64,000 bases of DNA, from the NCBI RefSeq assembly GCF_004362145.1, contig NZ_SNXC01000011.1, forward strand, positions 50,438 through 114,437. The letters are read 5' to 3'. The translations under genes and the position numbers were made by a program. The notes beneath the pieces were generated by a model. That model worked only from the letters and a program-made list of their open reading frames with translations, was not told the DNA's origin and made no database searches. Position 1 is the first letter of the stretch. Every line of letters begins with the position of its first letter. The stretch comes from Marinomonas balearica (GTDB lineage: Bacteria; Pseudomonadota; Gammaproteobacteria; Pseudomonadales; Marinomonadaceae). This document shows positions 24,712 through 34,854 of the stretch, in pieces.

Positions 24712-26106
24712 TTATAAATAACCGTCCTGTTTTAAGTCTTTCATTGTCTCTACAATACTTTCTCGCAATGTCGATACTAAGAAATCCACATTATCTTTCG
24801 ATAAGGTTAGCGGCGGGGATAATATGTTCATGTGTGCTAACGGTCTGACGATGAGCCCTCGTTTTTGGCAATGATCGGCAATTCTATTACCGACTTGAGC
24901 TTCAGGATCAATCAGTTCTTTTGATTCCTTATTGGCCACATTCTCGACACAAACCATAAATTTCTTACCGCGCACGTCACCCACTATGGGCAAATCCATA
25001 AGCGTCTTTAGCTGCTCTTCAAAATACGAACCGATTTCTTGGACGTGACCACAGAGGTTTTCTCTCTCCATGATTTCTATATTTTTAAGGCCTGCCGCAC
25101 AGCTTACTGGGTGGCCGGAATAGGTAAAGCCATGCGTAAATAGAGCGCCGTCTGCTTGAGGTTTACTGATTACATCGTAAATATCGTCAGACAGAATCGT
25201 CGCGCCTAACGGTAAATAGCCTGAGGTGAGGCCTTTTGCACAGGTGATGATGTCTGGCACTATGTCGAACTCGTCTTTAGAGGCAAACATATGTCCTAGA
25301 CGACCAAATGCAGTGACAACTTCATCCGATACGTAAAGCACGCCATACTTACGACAGACGTCTAGCGTACGTTTGTGGTAGCCCTTCGGCGGAACAATGA
25401 CACCGCCTGCGCCCATAATAGGTTCAGCAAAGAAAGCGGCAACATTGTCAGGCCCAAGCTCCAAAATCTTGTTTTCCAGCTCTTGAACTTTTTCATCGCA
25501 GAAGTCTTCAATGGATTGGCTTTCAGGGCGACGATAAGGGTTGGGGCAGGAAATATGATGAACAAGCTGTTCATCGATATCAAAGCCAATGTGGTCAAAT
25601 TTAACGCCTGTAATAGACATCGCCATATAGGTACTGCCGTGATACCCATCAATGCGTGAAATGATTTTTTTCTTACTTTTTTTACCAAGCTGATTAAAGT
25701 AAAAGTGAATAATACGAACAGCGGTGTCGTTTGCTACTGATCCTCCACAACCATAAAAAACGTGATTCAGATTACCCGGTGCCAGCTCTGCAATTTTTGC
25801 GGCCAATTTCGCTGCAGGAACGGTAGTGTGGTGTCCAAAACAAGAATAATATGGAACTTTCATGATTTGCTCTGCAATGGCTTGTGCCATTTCTTCACGA
25901 GCATAACCGATGTTGACGCACCATAAACCGCCAATACCATCAAGATACCGATTTCCGTCTCCATCTGTGATGTGAACATTGTCGCTGTCTTCAACGACAA
26001 TCGAACCTGTTTCTTTAAACGTGGAGAAGTCTGTCCATGGGTGAATGTAATGGTCCTTGTCTTGCTGCCAGACTTGGTACATTTCGGCGGATTTATTTTC
26101 AGACAT
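24712..26106 (-). CDS. Class III PLP-dependent omega-aminotransferase
   Basis: This is a 464-residue protein of the class III aminotransferase family. The PLP lysine is Lys291 in ITCAKGLTSGYLP, and the upstream signature VLYVSDEVVTAFGRLG carries the cofactor-binding Asp. The N-terminus has the typical IGGLWCVNIGY. Such enzymes move a terminal amino group of amines or omega-amino acids to pyruvate or 2-oxoglutarate and yield an aldehyde, the substrate type of the facing aldehyde dehydrogenase. The gene ends the minus-strand catabolic run, 116 bases after the deacylase. The exact amine is unknown. Confidence 0.9.
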   Translation of the reverse strand: MSENKSAEMYQVWQQDKDHYIHPWTDFSTFKETGSIVVEDSDNVHITDGDGNRYLDGIGGLWCVNIGYAREEMAQAIAEQIMKVPYYSCFGHHTTVPAAKLAAKIAELAPGNLNHVFYGCGGSVANDTAVRIIHFYFNQLGKKSKKKIISRIDGYHGSTYMAMSITGVKFDHIGFDIDEQLVHHISCPNPYRRPESQSIEDFCDEKVQELENKILELGPDNVAAFFAEPIMGAGGVIVPPKGYHKRTLDVCRKYGVLYVSDEVVTAFGRLGHMFASKDEFDIVPDIITCAKGLTSGYLPLGATILSDDIYDVISKPQADGALFTHGFTYSGHPVSCAAGLKNIEIMERENLCGHVQEIGSYFEEQLKTLMDLPIVGDVRGKKFMVCVENVANKESKELIDPEAQVGNRIADHCQKRGLIVRPLAHMNILSPPLTLSKDNVDFLVSTLRESIVETMKDLKQDGYL

Positions 26107-26222
26107 CGAATGGTTCCTCGGAATAGAATTATAATCTGTATAAATAATTTATAGAGAGTTCTGGCTTCGGTAAAATATGTTTTTTCTTTGTTTGCATAGG
26201 AAAAACTAAAGCGAAAAAAGGC

Positions 26223-27389
26223 TTACGGTGACTCGCTTAACGAGTCAATTAATCGCTCTATGAAGGCTTCTGATTTAGCCAATTGTTCAATATAAATAAA
26301 CTCATCGGGTTTATGACCTTGCTGCATACTTCCGGGTCCACACACGACAGTGGGAAGTTTTAAGCGTTCGCTAAACAAACCACCTTCAGTGCCAAAGTTT
26401 ATTTGACCTTCTTCGGCGTCATCAGTGAGATTTTTTAGGTATGAGATGATTGCGTCATCATTGGATTTGGCGAGTCCGGGGTATTCGGTAAGTACTTCGA
26501 TGGCGATATCTGTATCAGACGCTTTTTGTGTCATTTCGCCGATTAGTTCTTGGCAGTAGTCAGCAAAGTGCCCTAACAGGTCTTGTGGATTATCGTCTGC
26601 GATATTGCGAATTTCGAAATCAAACTGGCAGTGATTTGGTACGATATTTAATGCCGTTCCGCCCTGTATTATGCCGGTATGTATGGTCGAGTACGGAATG
26701 TCATACTGTGTGTGAAAGGGGCCATTTTGTGCTTTATCGTTTGCTGCGTTCTCAAGCCAGTTAACCAGTCTGGCAGCGTAGTTCACTGCATTTACGCCGT
26801 GTGGCGCCATCCCCGAGTGGCATTCTTTTCCTGTCACGGTGACACGCGCTGCAAGCTTTCCTTTGTGTGACGTTACCAATTTCATTTCAGTCGGTTCGCC
26901 AACAATACAGGCTGCGGGTTTTACATCCAGATGCTTCAGCTTTTCTATTAGACTGCGCACGCCAAGGCAGCCAATTTCCTCGTCGTATGAGAACGCAAAA
27001 TGAATCGGCTTGGTCAGGTTTGCGCTCAGCATTTTGGGCACAGAGGCTAATGCAACAGCAATGAAAGATTTCATATCCGCTGTGCCGCGCCCGAATGCTT
27101 TGCTGTCCAGAAATGTTAGTTTAAATGGATCAGTTGACCATGATTGGCCTTTTACTGGAACCGTATCTGTGTGTCCGGATAATAATATACCGGGTTTTTC
27201 TATCGGGCCAATCGTTGCATATAGGTTAGCTTTGGTTTTCTCTTGATTGTAATCCAGTGTTGATTCAACGCCATATTCATTGAGAAATGATTGAATATAA
27301 GCCATTAATTCCAGATTAGAATGCACACTGGTGGTGTCGAATGAAATAAGTTTAGTGAGCGTGTTTATCGTCAGCTGGGTTGCCATCAA
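26223..27389 (-). CDS. M20 family deacylase (ArgE/DapE-like)
   Basis: This is a 388-residue M20 metallopeptidase-like enzyme. Metal ligands are visible as SGHTDTVP (His), RGTADMK (Asp), YDEEIGCLG (Glu-Glu), VGEPTEM (Glu) and GHKPDE (His). The length and HSGMAPHGVNA segment are like N-acetylornithine deacetylase. Here the context is catabolic, so it more likely removes an acyl group from the pathway substrate than serves arginine synthesis. Its start lies inside the end of the GMC oxidoreductase gene (38-base overlap), which indicates tight translational coupling. An ATG one codon later is equally possible. Confidence 0.85.
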   Translation of the reverse strand: MMATQLTINTLTKLISFDTTSVHSNLELMAYIQSFLNEYGVESTLDYNQEKTKANLYATIGPIEKPGILLSGHTDTVPVKGQSWSTDPFKLTFLDSKAFGRGTADMKSFIAVALASVPKMLSANLTKPIHFAFSYDEEIGCLGVRSLIEKLKHLDVKPAACIVGEPTEMKLVTSHKGKLAARVTVTGKECHSGMAPHGVNAVNYAARLVNWLENAANDKAQNGPFHTQYDIPYSTIHTGIIQGGTALNIVPNHCQFDFEIRNIADDNPQDLLGHFADYCQELIGEMTQKASDTDIAIEVLTEYPGLAKSNDDAIISYLKNLTDDAEEGQINFGTEGGLFSERLKLPTVVCGPGSMQQGHKPDEFIYIEQLAKSEAFIERLIDSLSESP

Positions 27390-29004
27390 TTTGCCTTTTT
27401 GTGTAACTCTCTTGAGTTTTCTTTATGAAATCAGCGGCGCGTTCTCCGATCATTATGCAGACGGCATTGGTGTTACCGCTTATTAGAGTCGGCATGATCG
27501 AAGCATCGGCGACACGTAGACCTGTTATGCCATGAACACTTAAGTCTGGCTTGACGACCGATTGCGTGTCCGTGCCCATTTTGCAGGTGCCGACGGGGTG
27601 AAACACGGTTGCGCCGTATTCTTTTACATAATCCATAAGCTGCTCGTCTGTTTGGCAGTGCTCTCCGGGCAGCATTTCTTTTCCTCGTGCTCCATCGAAT
27701 TCAGAATCGGAGAGGATTTTTCGAGCGCAGCGTATTCCTTCAATTAAGGTTTTTGCGTCGTCTTCATTCGATAAAAAGTTGTAATCGAGCAATAAGTTTT
27801 GTTCTTTGGTGATCGATATATGCCCGATACTTTTTGGCCTCAATACGCAGGTGTGGATTGCGTAGCCGTGCCCCCATTCAAACAGCCGACCTCGGTGACT
27901 GCGGTATCCGGGAACAAAGTGGAATTGTATGTCAGGGCGATTGTCGTTTGTCGTGGATGCAAACCCGCCAGCTTCAACATAATTGGTTGTTAACCATCCT
28001 TTTCGTTTTAGTAAAAACTGGAAAGGAGACGTTAAAACCTGAGGTAAGGAGCCAAATGAAAAGCCCAATGTTTGAGTTGCATTTGACCTTACCGTAACCA
28101 AGCCATCTAAATGATCTTGTAGATTTTGCCCAACCCCTTTCAACTCATGCTGGACGTGTATTCCGGCTTGTTCGAGCGCTTGTTTTGGGCCGATGCCTGA
28201 TTTCATCAAAATGAATGGGCTGCCCAACGCGCCAGCGCTCAAGACAACCTCTTGCTTGGCTATCAGTGTTGTTTTTTCGTCTTCCTGCCGGACGATCACA
28301 CCTATGGCTTTTTTATTCTCTATGAGAACTTTTTCAACTTGAACATTGGGAATCACAGTGAGGTTTGTACGCTGTTTAACGATAGGGTGAACAAACGCTT
28401 TAAAACTGGATTGGCGAAAACCATCTTTTTGAGTCACATTATAGAGGCCGACACCCATTTGAGTATCACCGTTGAAGTCGGAGTTTTGACTTAAGCCCAA
28501 TGCCTGTGAGGCGGCTTTAACAAACTTTAGAGAAAATGGGTTTGGGCTATTGGGTTTGTCGACATGCAACTCGCCTTGCGTGCCATGGAATTGTTCTGAT
28601 TGACCCAACAGATTTTTTTCAGATTTTTGGAAGAACGGGAGTACGTCGTTCCAGCCCCAGCCAGTTGCTCCTGATGTTTGCCATTGTTCATAATCCTTTG
28701 CGTCTCCTCGAATATAAATCATGCTGTTCATTGAGGAAGAGCCTCCAAGAGCTTTTCCTCGAGGGCAGTGAAGTACTCGATGATTCATGTTTTTTTGTGG
28801 GGCAGAATAATAGTTCCAGCTGTACTTCTTACTTTTATACAGAGATATGGTGCCCGCAGGGATTTGAATTCTAGGCGAGTTGTCTTTGTCTCCAGCTTCA
28901 ATAAGGCAAACCCTAATCGCAGGATCTTCCGATAACCTGCTAGCAATTACGCTGCCTGCTGATCCAGCTCCAACGACAATATAATCAAACGTTTTGTGAG
29001 TCAT
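27352..29004 (-). CDS. GMC family FAD-dependent alcohol oxidoreductase
   Basis: This is a 550-residue GMC oxidoreductase, the class of choline dehydrogenase and related alcohol dehydrogenases. The FAD-binding GAGSAG is at residues 12-17, with the GMC signatures PRGKALGGSSSMNS and SAGALGSPFILMKSG. The active-site His469 is in VFHPVGTCKMG. It oxidises a primary alcohol to an aldehyde and passes electrons to oxygen or the respiratory chain. It follows the ABC transporter genes by 20 bases and overlaps the deacylase, so it is part of the same operon. Lack of a betaine aldehyde neighbour makes choline less likely. Confidence 0.9.
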   Translation of the reverse strand: MTHKTFDYIVVGAGSAGSVIASRLSEDPAIRVCLIEAGDKDNSPRIQIPAGTISLYKSKKYSWNYYSAPQKNMNHRVLHCPRGKALGGSSSMNSMIYIRGDAKDYEQWQTSGATGWGWNDVLPFFQKSEKNLLGQSEQFHGTQGELHVDKPNSPNPFSLKFVKAASQALGLSQNSDFNGDTQMGVGLYNVTQKDGFRQSSFKAFVHPIVKQRTNLTVIPNVQVEKVLIENKKAIGVIVRQEDEKTTLIAKQEVVLSAGALGSPFILMKSGIGPKQALEQAGIHVQHELKGVGQNLQDHLDGLVTVRSNATQTLGFSFGSLPQVLTSPFQFLLKRKGWLTTNYVEAGGFASTTNDNRPDIQFHFVPGYRSHRGRLFEWGHGYAIHTCVLRPKSIGHISITKEQNLLLDYNFLSNEDDAKTLIEGIRCARKILSDSEFDGARGKEMLPGEHCQTDEQLMDYVKEYGATVFHPVGTCKMGTDTQSVVKPDLSVHGITGLRVADASIMPTLISGNTNAVCIMIGERAADFIKKTQESYTKRQIDGNPADDKHAH

Positions 29005-29024
29005 GGGTTTACCTCTTAAAGCAC

Positions 29025-29894
29025 TTAATGCATTTCTGAAAGATCATCATGAAGAAGAGACAGTATTTCTCTTTTCAACGAGATGAAATCCGGTTCCATT
29101 ACCATATCCAGTGTTCTGGGATGTGGGATGTTAACGTCGAGAACTTTCTGAATGCGTCCGGGTCTTGCGCCCATCACAAACACTCTGTCTCCGAGCATGA
29201 TGGCTTCATCGATATCGTGTGTGACGAATACAACCGTCTTTTTACTGTGTTCCCATACTTGCAGTAATAACTGCTGCATTTGCATTCTAGTCTGGCTGTC
29301 CAAAGCTCCAAACGGTTCGTCCATAAGTAAAATTTCTGGGTCATTCGCGAGCGAACGTGCGATAGCTACGCGCTGTTTCATACCACCCGAAAGTTGCTTT
29401 GGGTTACGATCTGCAAAGTTCTCTAAGCCGACTTCTTTAAGGTATTTCTGAACGATTTTTTTTCGTTCTGGCGCTGGCATTTTCTTTTGCTTTAAACCAA
29501 ATTCAATGTTTTCAGAGACGGAAAGCCAAGGGAACAAGGTGTAGCCTTGAAAGACCATGCCCCGCTCAGCACTGGGGCCGTCGACCACTTTTCCTGCGAC
29601 TTTGATTTCACCGTCAGTTGGGCTGTTGAGACCCGCTGTTAGATAAAGTAGGCTGGATTTACCGCACCCTGATGGCCCAACAATGACGGCAAATTCATTT
29701 TCTCGTACTTCCATTGAGACTTTATCCAGCGCAGTAAAATCGGTCCCCGTCGATGTTGGAAACTTGAGTGTTACCTCGTCAATGTGCAGTTGGATCTTTT
29801 CCGAAGTTGTCGCCTCTTTAATCGGCGTCGTATTGTCCTGTTTTTGTTGCTCGTCGCTTACAGTAGACGGCAGTGGCTCTGCTAGTTGGCCCAT
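29025..29894 (-). CDS. NitT/TauT-type ABC transporter ATPase
   Basis: This is a 289-residue ATPase with Walker A GPSGCGKSS, Q-loop VFQGYTLFPWLS, signature LSGGMKQRVAIARS and Walker B ILLMDEPFGALD. The first about 35 residues are a polar extension not needed for the fold. It matches the ATPase subunits of the nitrate/sulfonate/taurine uptake family (TauB/SsuB type). Its start overlaps the end of the permease gene by 13 bases. With the permease and binding protein it forms a complete importer for a small organic compound. Confidence 0.92.
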   Translation of the reverse strand: MGQLAEPLPSTVSDEQQKQDNTTPIKEATTSEKIQLHIDEVTLKFPTSTGTDFTALDKVSMEVRENEFAVIVGPSGCGKSSLLYLTAGLNSPTDGEIKVAGKVVDGPSAERGMVFQGYTLFPWLSVSENIEFGLKQKKMPAPERKKIVQKYLKEVGLENFADRNPKQLSGGMKQRVAIARSLANDPEILLMDEPFGALDSQTRMQMQQLLLQVWEHSKKTVVFVTHDIDEAIMLGDRVFVMGARPGRIQKVLDVNIPHPRTLDMVMEPDFISLKREILSLLHDDLSEMH

Positions 29895-30685
29895 GCGCTT
29901 AACCTCGCTCTTAAAACTCTAAAAAACTGATCCGTCAAAAGTCCCAATAGGCCAATGATGACAATTGCCAAGAAAATAACGTCGACCTGAAAACCTCGCA
30001 TGGCTTTAAGGCTTATGTATCCAAGGCCGCTGGTTGCTGCGACTAATTCCGCAACCACTAGATATGTCCATGCCCAGCCAATGGTGACGCGTAATGTATC
30101 CAATATGCCGGGTAATGATGCGGGAGCGATGACCTGAGTGACAACCTTCGAACGACTTGTGCCCAGTGTGTAAGCTGCATGCAGTAAGTCTTTCGAAACC
30201 CCACGAGAGACGTCGGATATCATCACCAATTGTTGAAAAAATACGCCGAAGAAAATAACGGTTACGCGTTGTTCTATCCCAATGCCGATCCACAAGATAA
30301 AAAGCGGCACAAAAGACGTAACAGGCAGATAGCGGATGAAGTTTACAAGGGGCTCTAATACGGCTTGTACTATTTTGAAGCTGCCCATTAACATCCCAAG
30401 AGGAATGGAAAGCATTGAAGAGACAATGAAACCAATTAAAACAACCTGAATACTGGCCCACATATGTTCGAACAGGGTACCGTTTTCCGCAAGACGTACG
30501 CCAGTACTTAGCACATCCATCGGCGAAGGAAGAAACATAGTAGGAACAAGGTCACTGGCAGAGAGTAAAAACCAGCTGGATAGGAGTACTATCCAGCTTA
30601 ACGTTCCTGCCCCAAGCACAACTTTTTTGGGCAACTCTTCCTGTGGGGAAGTCAGCTGCTTAAAACTTACTTGCTTAGAAGACAT
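29882..30685 (-). CDS. NitT/TauT-type ABC transporter permease
   Basis: This is a 267-residue inner-membrane permease with about six helices. The cytoplasmic loop that docks the ATPase is visible as the EAA-type segment HAAYTLGTSRSKVVTQVIAP. It lies 11 bases after the binding-protein gene and overlaps the ATPase gene. Only one permease gene is present, so it probably works as a homodimer, as in the TauC/SsuC group. Confidence 0.9.
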   Translation of the reverse strand: MSSKQVSFKQLTSPQEELPKKVVLGAGTLSWIVLLSSWFLLSASDLVPTMFLPSPMDVLSTGVRLAENGTLFEHMWASIQVVLIGFIVSSMLSIPLGMLMGSFKIVQAVLEPLVNFIRYLPVTSFVPLFILWIGIGIEQRVTVIFFGVFFQQLVMISDVSRGVSKDLLHAAYTLGTSRSKVVTQVIAPASLPGILDTLRVTIGWAWTYLVVAELVAATSGLGYISLKAMRGFQVDVIFLAIVIIGLLGLLTDQFFRVLRARLSAWAN

Positions 30686-30696
30686 ATCGAAACCCT

Positions 30697-31689
30697 TTAC
30701 TGTGTAACGAACGAATTGTCTACAAGTTCGTCGTATGTCACGCTGTAGTTTACGTTTTGCAATTCACTCCAAGTTTTATTTGCAAGGTCAATCACTTCAG
30801 ATATTTTGCCTTCACTGCCATTAGCGCCTAATAATTCGATGTTCATTTCTTTATCGTAGAAGCGAACGGTTGACGCCGCAGCAGCAAGTTCAGCTGGGTC
30901 TGAAAGGTATCCGCCGATGCCTTTTGCCATAATTTTATTGGCTTCGTCTGGGTTCGTTTTAGTGAACTCAACAGCACGGTACAAACCATCAACCAGCGCT
31001 TTCACATCTTCAGGTTGGTTTTTAATAACATCACAGTTCAGTGCGACAACATCAACAATCACGCCCGGTGTGGCGCTACTGTCGACCAGCACTTTGCCTA
31101 CATTATGAGATCGTACGTAAGACAAGTTCGGCTCCCAAGTGACTGCAACTGGAACTCTGCCTGCAATGAAAGCGCTTGCAGCGTCGTCGGCTGTCATGTT
31201 TTGAACCGTAATGTCAGACATGCTCATGCCTTCGCTTTTTAGCAAGTCTGATAACCAAAACTGAGAAACAGAGCCTTCGTTTACAGCAACGGTTTTCCCT
31301 TTTAGATCTGCAATGGAATCAATGCCGTCTTCCACTAAGATGCCATCGCCTCCAAAGCTGTCGTCCAGAACGGCAACCGATTTAAAACAAAATTTCGGGC
31401 GGTATTTAAGGATTTCGTCAATCGTTGACGCAGAACCATCTAGACGGCCTGACGCAGCAGCAGCCATATACATGGAAGATTCTTCGATAGTCGTGAGTTC
31501 TAAATTTAGGCCTTTTTCTTCAAAGTAGCCTAAGTCTTTCGCCAAATAGAGCGTGCCGTAGCCCACCCAAGTCGTATGACCTAATGAAATAGTACCTGCG
31601 TTTGCGGCACCTGCTGTGAGGGCTAATGCTGAAATGGTAGCGGCAGTACCCTTAACGAGTTTTTTCGACACTGTTTCTAGTAATGGCAT
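30697..31689 (-). CDS. NitT/TauT-type periplasmic substrate-binding protein
   Basis: This is a 330-residue exported binding protein. The N-terminus has a signal peptide with a basic n-region and cleavage near ALTAGAANA (about residue 31). The mature domain has the alternating pattern of the SsuA/TauA/NrtA group, for example GYGTLYLAKDLGYFEEKGL and LKGKTVAVNEGSVSQFW. Residues that set specificity cannot be read confidently. It heads the minus-strand operon of permease, ATPase, GMC oxidoreductase, deacylase and aminotransferase, so its ligand is likely the pathway's starting compound. Confidence 0.9.
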   Translation of the reverse strand: MPLLETVSKKLVKGTAATISALALTAGAANAGTISLGHTTWVGYGTLYLAKDLGYFEEKGLNLELTTIEESSMYMAAAASGRLDGSASTIDEILKYRPKFCFKSVAVLDDSFGGDGILVEDGIDSIADLKGKTVAVNEGSVSQFWLSDLLKSEGMSMSDITVQNMTADDAASAFIAGRVPVAVTWEPNLSYVRSHNVGKVLVDSSATPGVIVDVVALNCDVIKNQPEDVKALVDGLYRAVEFTKTNPDEANKIMAKGIGGYLSDPAELAAAASTVRFYDKEMNIELLGANGSEGKISEVIDLANKTWSELQNVNYSVTYDELVDNSFVTQ

Positions 31690-32233
31690 TGTTTGTTCCT
31701 CTCGATGATTGATTATTGCGTTTTTTACAGTTAATCGTGTTCTATTGACCTAAACAATTATCTTTTTTTGTAGCTTTAAATAATTTTTTTTGAAGCAATA
31801 TGAGAGGTGTTTCTTATTGGTGCTTAGTGTATTTTAAATGCCCAATGTTGGCGCTTTTTATTCTTTATTAAAGTAGTTTTAACTTTTTCTATATTGGATT
31901 TTTTTGATCTTTTTGGTTTGAAAAGTATTTAAAATACAGACCGTTAGAAAAGCATTTAAACTATTTAGATAGATTTTTATAAATATGGCATATATTTTAA
32001 TTTTTATAGAAGAGGGTGTTAAATTGGTTACGTGGCCTAAAAAAATTATATTAAATTGTTTGAAACGCGGCTCAGCCATAAAGTAAAAGTGCTTTTCGCG
32101 AATGCGCTTGTCGTGAGATAGGTAAAAGATATCTGAATTAGAAGAGCGCAATAAGTGGAGGGATGGTTGGAGTGTATGGATGGAGCTTATTGATAGAGAG
32201 TAATTTGGGAAGTCTTAGAGAGGAGAGCTTTGC
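31690..32233. other. AT-rich intergenic region with operon promoter
   Basis: These 544 bases separate the divergent ABC-operon and DUF2306 gene. The sequence is strongly AT-rich, and the SBP Shine-Dalgarno GAGAGGA is just inside it. A minus-strand open frame at 31879-32151 (90 codons) has a composition that follows the AT-rich DNA and no domain I recognise, so I do not call it a gene. Promoters for both flanking transcripts must lie here. Confidence 0.5.
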
Positions 32234-32620
32234 ATGACTTATTTACAGTTAGCCTACTTTCATTTAGCGACTGTACTGCCTGCATTTTTTATCGCAACGT
32301 ATTTGTTGATAAACACAAAGGGGACGCCGCGACATAGGCTGCTGGGTAAAGCCTACATGGTACTTATGCTCGTCACGGCATTGATTACGCTCTTTATGCC
32401 TGCGCATATTGGCCCTCTGTTTCTTGACCATTTTGGTTTAATTCATCTGTTTAGCCTTCTTGTCTTTTACTTGATTCCTAATGCCATACTCGCAATTCGA
32501 ACGGGGGATGTGGTAAGGCATAAGTCCAGCATGGTTGGTCTTTATATTGGTGGGCTAGTTGTTGCGGGAAGCTTCGCATTCATGCCGGGAAGATTACTGC
32601 ATACTTGGTTATTCACGTAA
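32234..32620 (+). CDS. DUF2306 small membrane protein
   Basis: This is a 128-residue protein with four hydrophobic helices and conserved His residues in patterns like GTPRHRLLGKAYM, DHFGLIHLFSL and VRHKSSMVGLYIGG, then a closing PGR. These features fit DUF2306, a family of small membrane proteins whose function is not known and which may bind a metal or heme through those His residues. It starts after an AGAGAGGAG region and stands alone before the typA promoter. Confidence 0.7.
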   Translation: MTYLQLAYFHLATVLPAFFIATYLLINTKGTPRHRLLGKAYMVLMLVTALITLFMPAHIGPLFLDHFGLIHLFSLLVFYLIPNAILAIRTGDVVRHKSSMVGLYIGGLVVAGSFAFMPGRLLHTWLFT

Positions 32621-32825
32621 CGGTGTATGGCTTAGGTTGACCACTTTCTAAATACGAATTAATGAAACACGCAGATTTTTTCATTAATTTTTTGCAGTTT
32701 AATGGGAAGTTCACAAAGATAAGGGTACAATTGCGCGAATTTTACTCCGTATGATAGTTCAGACGGTTGAAACAAAGCGTTTCACGAGCTGTACTTTCCA
32801 TCTCGTATATTATAGAGAAACCAAA

Positions 32826-34646
32826 ATGTCGATTGATATCAGTAAGTTACGTAACGTGGCAATTATTGCTCACGTTGACCATGGTAAAACCACACTTGTA
32901 GATCAGTTGTTGAGTCAGTCTGGTACGCTTGATCGTAAAGATGAAGGCGCAGAGCGCATCATGGATTCCAACGATCAGGAAAAAGAACGTGGTATTACCA
33001 TTTTGGCGAAAAACACGTCCATTAAATGGAACGATTACCGCATTAACATTGTGGACACACCTGGACACGCTGACTTCGGTGGTGAAGTAGAACGCGTATT
33101 GTCTATGGTTGACTCTGTATTGTTGTTGGTAGATGCCGTTGACGGACCTATGCCACAAACACGTTTTGTAACTTCTAAAGCGTTTGAACGCGGTTTGCGT
33201 CCAATCGTTGTTATCAACAAAATTGACCGTCCAGGCGCTCGCCCTGACTGGGTAATGGATCAAGTATTTGATTTGTTCGATAGTCTTGGTGCGACAGAAG
33301 AGCAGTTGGATTTCCCTGTTATCTACGCATCTGCAATCAACGGTATCTCTGGTAATGATCCAGAAGCAATGGCAGAAGATATGACGCCGCTGTACCAAAT
33401 GATTGTCGACAGTGTTCCAGTACCTAATGTTGATCCAGAAGGTACATTCCAAATGCAGGTTTCTGCATTGGATTACGACAGCTATGTTGGCGTTATTGGT
33501 ATCGGTCGTATTACTCGCGGTAGTTTGTCTCCAAACCAGCAAGTTATTGTTAAGTCATCTGATGATAAAGAGCGTAAAGGCAAGATCTTAAACGTAAAAG
33601 GCTACCATGGCCTTCAGCGCGTCGATACAGATCTAGCTTCTGCGGGTGATATCGTATGTATTACGGGTATTGATGGCCTAAGTATCTCTGATACTTTGTG
33701 TGATCCTACTTGTGTTGAGTCTCTACCTATTTTGACGGTAGATGAGCCAACAGTAAGCATGACATTCATTGTCAATGACTCTCCTTTTGCGGGTAAAGAA
33801 GGTAAGTTCGTTACCACTCGTAATATTAAAGAGCGTCTAGATCAAGAATTGATTCACAACGTTGCATTGCGTGTTGATCAAGGCGACACACCAGATAAAT
33901 TTATCGTATCTGGTCGTGGTGAATTGCACTTGTCTGTATTGATCGAAACAATGCGTCGTGAAGGCTTTGAAATGGGCGTATCTCGTCCAGAAGTTGTACA
34001 GCGCGAAATTGATGGACAAACTCAAGAGCCATTCGAGCAAGTAGTAATCGACGTTGAAGAGCAACATCAAGGTTCTATCATGGAAGAGCTTGGCTTACGT
34101 AAAGCTGAGTTAACAAACATGGAGCCTGACAATAAAGGCCGTGTTCGTCTTGAGTTCATCGTACCTTCTCGTGGCTTGATTGGTTTCCGTGGTTTGTTCC
34201 TAACGCTAACGTCTGGTTCTGGTATCATGACAAGCGTATTTGATCACTACGGACCTGTTAAAGACGGTGAAGTATCTGGTCGTCAAAATGGCGTACTAGT
34301 AAGTATGCTAACGGGTAAAACTGCAGCTTACGCACTGTTTAACTTGCAGAGCCGTGGTCGTCTGTTCCTTGGTCACGCTGTTGAAGTGTACGAAGGCCAA
34401 GTTATCGGTATTCACTCTCGCGACAACGACTTAGCGGTTAACCCAATTAAAGGTAAGCAGTTAACGAACGTACGTGCTTCTGGTACGGATGAAGCGTTAA
34501 CGCTGACTCCGCCGATTAAGCACACGCTAGAGCAAGCGCTTGAGTTCATCGAAGATGACGAGTTGGTAGAAGTAACACCTGAAAGCATTCGCATTCGTAA
34601 GAAACTGCTTACTGAAAACGAGCGTAAACGCGCTGGTCGTAAGTAA
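32826..34646 (+). CDS. typA: Translational GTPase TypA/BipA
   Basis: This is a 606-residue GTPase of the elongation-factor type, one residue off the E. coli length. Motifs are AHVDHGKTT (G1), [15 protein letters not shown] (G3) and [10 protein letters not shown] (G4), followed by EF-G-like domains and the TypA-specific C-terminal domain ([14 protein letters not shown]). It helps assemble the 50S subunit and is needed under cold and other stress. The open frame continues upstream, but the protein begins [10 protein letters not shown] at 32826 after an ACCAAA stretch, as in homologues. It is followed by a hairpin terminator. Confidence 0.96.
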   Translation: MSIDISKLRNVAIIAHVDHGKTTLVDQLLSQSGTLDRKDEGAERIMDSNDQEKERGITILAKNTSIKWNDYRINIVDTPGHADFGGEVERVLSMVDSVLLLVDAVDGPMPQTRFVTSKAFERGLRPIVVINKIDRPGARPDWVMDQVFDLFDSLGATEEQLDFPVIYASAINGISGNDPEAMAEDMTPLYQMIVDSVPVPNVDPEGTFQMQVSALDYDSYVGVIGIGRITRGSLSPNQQVIVKSSDDKERKGKILNVKGYHGLQRVDTDLASAGDIVCITGIDGLSISDTLCDPTCVESLPILTVDEPTVSMTFIVNDSPFAGKEGKFVTTRNIKERLDQELIHNVALRVDQGDTPDKFIVSGRGELHLSVLIETMRREGFEMGVSRPEVVQREIDGQTQEPFEQVVIDVEEQHQGSIMEELGLRKAELTNMEPDNKGRVRLEFIVPSRGLIGFRGLFLTLTSGSGIMTSVFDHYGPVKDGEVSGRQNGVLVSMLTGKTAAYALFNLQSRGRLFLGHAVEVYEGQVIGIHSRDNDLAVNPIKGKQLTNVRASGTDEALTLTPPIKHTLEQALEFIEDDELVEVTPESIRIRKKLLTENERKRAGRK

Positions 34647-34732
34647 GACAGATCGCGAAAGCTTAGGCTTAGCAGCTTAGTTAAAAAAGAGCAGCAGCAA
34701 ATAGACTCTTTCGCTAGAGTTTGTGAGCGGCA

Positions 34733-34760
34733 GAAGCGCCTTCGGGCGCTTTTGTTTTTT
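34733..34760 (+). terminator. Terminator after typA
   Basis: AAGCGCC-TTCG-GGCGCTT forms a stable tetraloop hairpin followed by a T-rich run. Confidence 0.85.
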
Positions 34761-34854
34761 TAAATCCCCCATTTTTAAAGTCGTTCGCTTTTAAGCCCCG
34801 CGTATTTAAGTATAGTATTCCATTGTTACCTAAACGAATTCACTAAGGATAAAT

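Noticed and set aside
26223..27389. Assignment as arginine-biosynthetic ArgE
   Set aside because: The metal ligands fit, but the gene overlaps a catabolic oxidoreductase gene and follows an importer, so a biosynthetic name would mislead.
31879..32151. 90-codon minus-strand open frame in the AT-rich gap
   Set aside because: Its residues (Ile, Lys, Phe, Asn) simply reflect AT-rich DNA; there is no domain and no convincing ribosome site.
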